Assembly (NCBI RefSeq): GCF_010378095.1
Contig: NZ_WNJL01000023.1
Location: forward strand, 62,001-126,000
Origin: Acidithiobacillus ferrianus
GTDB taxonomy: Bacteria > Pseudomonadota > Gammaproteobacteria > Acidithiobacillales > Acidithiobacillaceae
Reading direction: 5' to 3'
DNA length: 64,000 nt
A model generated the notes under the pieces. The model saw only the letters and a list, made by a program, of their open reading frames with translations. It searched no databases and was not told where the DNA came from. Made by a program: the position numbers and the translations under genes. Positions 60,467 through 64,000 of the stretch are shown here, piece after piece; within the stretch, counting starts at the first letter, position 1; each line of letters begins with the position of its first letter.

Positions 60467-61780
60467 ATGTCGACCGATAGCTTCGTCCGCAGTTTTCGCG
60501 AGTCCTCGCCCTACATCCATCGCTTTCGGGGGCAGACCTTTGTCATCAACTTCGGTGGCGACGCCCTGGCGGATGGCAGCATCCGCAACCTCGCCCACGA
60601 TATCGCCCTGCTCAACAGCCTGGGCATCGATGTCGTCCTGGTGCACGGGGCCGGGCCGCAGATCGATGCGGCACTGCGCGCTCACCAACTGCGCACCGAG
60701 CGGGTCAACGGCAAGCGCATCACCGACCTGGCGGCCATGCAGGTACTCCGCGAGGCGGTGGGCGGCGCCCGCCTGGTGGTGGAGGCGGCATTGTCCGAGG
60801 GACAAATGGGTTCGCCCATGGCCCATGCCGGATTGCAGGTGGTCAGCGGCAACTTCATCATCGCCCAGCCCCTCGGGGTGCTGGAGGGGGTGGATTACCA
60901 GTATACCGGGCAGGTGCGGAGGGTGGCGACAGAGGCCATCCAACGTCATCTTGCCGCCGACGAGGTCGTCCTGCTCTCTCCCATCGGCGTCTCGCCGACA
61001 GGTACCCTGTTCAACATCCGCGCGGAGGAAGTGGCCGTGGCCGCCGCCATGGCCTTGCACGCCGCCAAACTGATTTTTTTCATGGACGAGGAGGGTGTGA
61101 CCGATGTCCAGGGTCGACTCCTGCGCCAGGTTACCCTGTCCGAACTGCCGGAATTACTCACACGGGAGGATATTCAGGGTGACCTGCGCGAGCATCTGCA
61201 CAGCGCCGCCATCGCCTGCGCCGGAACGGTGGATCGTGTCCACCTCATATCGCGGCAGGTGGATGGCGCGCTGCTGCGCGAACTCTTCACCCGCGACGGC
61301 CTTGGCACCCTCATCTCTCAAGACCCTTTTGAACACCTGCGGACCGCCACCGTCGCCGACATTCCCGGCATCCTTGATCTGATCAGTCCCATGGAAGAGC
61401 GTGGCGTGCTGGTGCGGCGCAGCCGGGAACGCCTCGAAATGGAAGCAGATCACTTCGTGGTCATGGAACGGGACGGCAAGATCATCGGCTGTGCGGCCCT
61501 GTACCCCTACCCGGATCAGGGAATGGCCGAGGTCGCCTGTCTCGCGGTGGACAATCGCTACCGCCGCCAGGGGCGCGGCGAGCGGCTACTCGACTACTGT
61601 CAGAAACGGGCGCGGGAACAGAAGCTCGCACAGATGTTCGTGCTCAGCACCCAGACGGCCCAATGGTTTCTGGAACGCGGCTTTCATCCCGGCGTTCTGG
61701 AAGATTTGCCGGTACCGCGACAACATCTCTACAACTTCCAACGCCGCAGCCAGGTATTTTTTCGCAGCCTGATCACCTGA
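60467..61780 (+). CDS. argA: N-acetylglutamate synthase
   Basis: First enzyme of arginine synthesis, acetylating glutamate with acetyl-CoA; normally inhibited by arginine. The 437-residue protein joins an amino-acid-kinase-like domain (about 1-285; VLVHGAGPQIDAAL, KRITDLAAMQVL) to a GNAT acetyltransferase domain (about 295-437; VACLAVDNRYRRQGRGERLLD holds the acetyl-CoA loop). This two-domain layout is ArgA. It is convergent with the NYN gene. Confidence 0.95.
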   Translation: MSTDSFVRSFRESSPYIHRFRGQTFVINFGGDALADGSIRNLAHDIALLNSLGIDVVLVHGAGPQIDAALRAHQLRTERVNGKRITDLAAMQVLREAVGGARLVVEAALSEGQMGSPMAHAGLQVVSGNFIIAQPLGVLEGVDYQYTGQVRRVATEAIQRHLAADEVVLLSPIGVSPTGTLFNIRAEEVAVAAAMALHAAKLIFFMDEEGVTDVQGRLLRQVTLSELPELLTREDIQGDLREHLHSAAIACAGTVDRVHLISRQVDGALLRELFTRDGLGTLISQDPFEHLRTATVADIPGILDLISPMEERGVLVRRSRERLEMEADHFVVMERDGKIIGCAALYPYPDQGMAEVACLAVDNRYRRQGRGERLLDYCQKRAREQKLAQMFVLSTQTAQWFLERGFHPGVLEDLPVPRQHLYNFQRRSQVFFRSLIT

Positions 61781-61789
61781 CGCCGGGGT

Positions 61790-62710
61790 TCAGGAGGATT
61801 CGGCGATCGTTTCACGCGCCTCTCGTTCACCTTCCAAGGAGGGGTCGACCCCCTTGGACAAGCCCCCGGTGCGGCCATCATAGCGATTGACCACCGTGCA
61901 GCGGCGGGCGATGAAACCACCCTTTTCCGTCTCGCTGGACTCGAGATCGAACTCCAGGATGATGTCCCGGCTCGGGAGATCGTCCGGATCCAGCTCACGC
62001 GGCAAGTCAGAAATGTGGACAAAGGCGGACGCGTAAGGAGAGTCCTCCTGCCGGGTATCCGTCACCCACAAATGGGCGGAGATGGCGGTCAGAAAACGGA
62101 TGAAGCCGAAGCCGCGATCCGCTTCCCAGCGGCTGCAGATGCCGCGGACGCGTGAGCCCAGTTCCCCCCACGGCACGCGTCCATCACCGCGCGAGGGAAT
62201 CAGCCCCGGTACCAGATAACCCGAATAAAAGGCGTCGGCCTCATGCTGCAGTTCCCGGGAAACATTGCGGAAGGCCAGCACTTCCACCCGGCATCCTTTG
62301 TTCTGCAAGGCACGGACCACCTGCAAAAAGTCCCCATCGCCAGTAACCAGCAGCACCTGGTCCAGCCGCTCCGACTGCAGCATCACGTCCACGGCCAGAT
62401 CGAGATCGGCATTGGCCTTGGACATCGTGTTGCCTTCTTCGTCCACGAACCAGCGCACCGGCTTTTCGATAATTTTCCAGCCCAGATCGCGCACCGCCTG
62501 CTGATATCCGCGAATCGGTTCCCGGTATTCACGGTCGCGCTTCATACGTTCGTCATCCACCGCCATATAGGTATTCAGGCGCAGGAGGCGCGCCTCGTCT
62601 TCCCGTCCGGCGAAACGCCGCAACACGTCATAACGCATGGCATAACCGCCGTTGTAGCGGATGTTTTCGGCATCCACATAAACACCAATATGTAGTTCAC
62701 CATTGCTCAT
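61790..62710 (-). CDS. NYN-domain protein with C-terminal cold-shock-like domain
   Basis: Probably an RNA-acting nuclease. The 306-residue protein has a LabA/NYN (DUF88, PIN-like) domain at about 5-165, with acidic motifs YVDAENI (11-17), NADLDLAVDVM (100-110), and LVTGDGDFLQVV (121-132). A cold-shock-like segment follows: RGICSRWEADRGFGFIRFL (189-207, RNP1-like GFGFI) and SAFVHISDL (228-236, RNP2-like). The insertion between these halves is longer than in ordinary CspA. The C-terminus is acidic. Its neighbour ilvD ends six bases upstream, so they could be cotranscribed. Confidence 0.8.
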   Translation of the reverse strand: MSNGELHIGVYVDAENIRYNGGYAMRYDVLRRFAGREDEARLLRLNTYMAVDDERMKRDREYREPIRGYQQAVRDLGWKIIEKPVRWFVDEEGNTMSKANADLDLAVDVMLQSERLDQVLLVTGDGDFLQVVRALQNKGCRVEVLAFRNVSRELQHEADAFYSGYLVPGLIPSRGDGRVPWGELGSRVRGICSRWEADRGFGFIRFLTAISAHLWVTDTRQEDSPYASAFVHISDLPRELDPDDLPSRDIILEFDLESSETEKGGFIARRCTVVNRYDGRTGGLSKGVDPSLEGEREARETIAESS

Positions 62711-62716
62711 CAGTGC

Positions 62717-64000
62717 TCAGGACTCCAGGATCGCGCCGTTCGCGGCATTGGTCACCAGCTTGCGATAGCGGCGCAACCACGGGGACTTCAGCGGCTTTTC
62801 CACCGGCTCCCAGCGCCTGCGGCGTTCGGCGAACTGCGCCTCACTCAGGTCGACATGGATTTTTCCGGCATCCAGATCCAGAGAAATCAGGTCGCCGTCC
62901 TCGAGCAACGCGATCGGACCGCCCTCGGCGGCCTCCGGAGAGATATGGCCGATACAGGCCCCGCGGGTCGCCCCACTGAAACGGCCATCGGTAATCAAGG
63001 CGACGCTTTCGCCCAGCCCCATGCCCATGATATTGGCGGTAGGCGTCAGCATTTCCGGCATGCCGGGGCCGCCCTTCGGGCCTTCATAGCGGATCACCAC
63101 CACATCACCGGGCTTGACCGCGCCGGCGAGAATACCGTCCGCCGCCGTTTCCATACTCTCAAAAATCTTCGCGGGCCCCGAAAACTTCCGCATGTCGGGC
63201 AGCACCGCGCCAATTTTGACAATGCCGCCTTCGGGCGCGAGATTGCCGAAGACCACTCGCAGGCCGCCGGTAGGGGAGAAGGGATCGCTGGCCAGATGGA
63301 TGATCTTGCTGTCCTTCACCGCCGCCGCCGCCACGATCTCGCGCAGGCTCTGGCCGCTGACCGTCGGCTTGTCCAGATGCAGCACATCGGGATTACGCAC
63401 GTGCACTTCATGCAAAATGGCGGGAACGCCGCCAGCGCGGCCGATATCCTCGATATGCACCGTCGACAGGGCCGGAGACACCTTGGCGAGGTAGGCCACC
63501 TGCTGCGCCAGGTCGTTCAACCGCGCCAGCGGATACTCCAGGCCGGCCTCCCGGGCGATAGCCAGGGTATGCAGCACCGTGTTGGTGGAGCCGCCCATGG
63601 CCATATCGAGGATGAACGCGTTGTCGATCGCCTCGAAATCCACCAGTTGCCGCATGGTCGGGCCGCCCGCCATGGCCAGCGCCACCACGCGATCCGCCGC
63701 CTGGCGCACCAGATCACGCCGTTCGGCCGCCGTCGCCAGAATGGTGCCGTTGCCAGGCAGTGCAATCCCGAGAACCTCCATCAGGCAGTTCATACTGTTG
63801 GCCGTGAACATGCCGGAGCAGGAACCACAGGTCGGGCAGGCGTTATCTTCAATTTCCTTGAGACGGATTTGCGTGATTTGCCCGCGTTTGAACTGTCCGA
63901 CCGCCTCGAAGGCCGTCACCAGATCAATAGCCGTTCCGTCAGACAGGTGTCCGGCTTCCATGGGGCCACCGGAAACGAATACCGTGGGCACGTCACAGCG
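62717..64000 (-). CDS. ilvD: Dihydroxy-acid dehydratase, N-terminus outside window
   Basis: Fe-S dehydratase that makes the 2-keto acids of valine, isoleucine and leucine. The frame is open through base 64000 (reading R-C-D before [10 protein letters not shown]), so about 130 N-terminal residues are missing; 427 are seen. The cluster Cys motif [17 protein letters not shown] is at the visible N-terminal end, with [23 protein letters not shown] and [11 protein letters not shown], all typical of IlvD. It would be another client of the isc system. Confidence 0.96.
   Translation of the reverse strand, partial: RCDVPTVFVSGGPMEAGHLSDGTAIDLVTAFEAVGQFKRGQITQIRLKEIEDNACPTCGSCSGMFTANSMNCLMEVLGIALPGNGTILATAAERRDLVRQAADRVVALAMAGGPTMRQLVDFEAIDNAFILDMAMGGSTNTVLHTLAIAREAGLEYPLARLNDLAQQVAYLAKVSPALSTVHIEDIGRAGGVPAILHEVHVRNPDVLHLDKPTVSGQSLREIVAAAAVKDSKIIHLASDPFSPTGGLRVVFGNLAPEGGIVKIGAVLPDMRKFSGPAKIFESMETAADGILAGAVKPGDVVVIRYEGPKGGPGMPEMLTPTANIMGMGLGESVALITDGRFSGATRGACIGHISPEAAEGGPIALLEDGDLISLDLDAGKIHVDLSEAQFAERRRRWEPVEKPLKSPWLRRYRKLVTNAANGAILES

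Overview
The window looks like chromosomal DNA of an acidophilic gammaproteobacterium of the genus Acidithiobacillus, close to A. ferrooxidans. Three loci point there. The divergent arsRC/arsBH cluster encodes an ArsR whose cysteines fall exactly at C95, C96 and C102, the atypical arsenite site known from A. ferrooxidans. A gnnA/gnnB pair, the UDP-GlcNAc3N genes first described in A. ferrooxidans, sits between lpxA and lpxB. The remaining gene content is that of a free-living Gram-negative. No rRNA, tRNA, CRISPR array, insertion sequence or intact prophage was seen.

Layout. 1-3.7 kb: 3' part of a GAF-EAL c-di-GMP phosphodiesterase, then a cation/proton antiporter with a nucleotide-binding tail. 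3.7-7.4 kb: arsenic resistance (arsC, arsR, arsB, arsH) followed by a monoheme cytochrome c. 7.7-12.1 kb: galU, a CbbY-like phosphatase, dksA and a dihydroorotase gene broken by a one-base deletion in a G tract. 12.1-34.0 kb: a continuous 20-gene minus-strand run, read rpsB-tsf-pyrH-frr-uppS-cdsA-dxr-rseP-bamA-skp-lpxD-fabZ-lpxA-gnnA-gnnB-lpxB-rnhB-dnaE-accA-tilS. It joins translation, isoprenoid, phospholipid, outer-membrane and lipid A synthesis, with many 4-base stop/start overlaps. 34.2-44.2 kb: the phosphate region phoB-phoR-pstS-pstC-pstA-pstB-phoU-ppx plus a glycosyltransferase and a DedA protein, with a convincing Pho box before pstS. 44.4-47.0 kb: rhlE, an aldo/keto reductase and a vestige of a type I restriction methylase gene (hsdM). 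47.0-53.8 kb: the complete housekeeping iron-sulfur operon iscR-iscS-iscU-iscA-hscB-hscA-fdx-iscX, followed by mnmA, with an IscR-type operator at its promoter. 53.8-56.2 kb: cysE, trmJ and divergent suhB. 56.2-58.2 kb: an AT-richer island with a cytochrome b561 gene and an unrecognised four-helix membrane protein. 58.2-64.0 kb: a DUF815 ATPase, yciB-yciI-bolA, argA, a NYN/cold-shock fusion and the start-less end of ilvD.

Functionally the window is mostly core metabolism and envelope biogenesis. The parts most worth a second look are the frameshifted dihydroorotase, the cytochrome b561/unknown membrane protein pair, the hsdM remnant, the NYN-cold-shock fusion, the zinc-finger HscB, and the regulatory DNA at ars, pst, isc and rpsB. 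No clearly new multi-gene system could be demonstrated; the b561 pair is the best candidate for an undescribed function.
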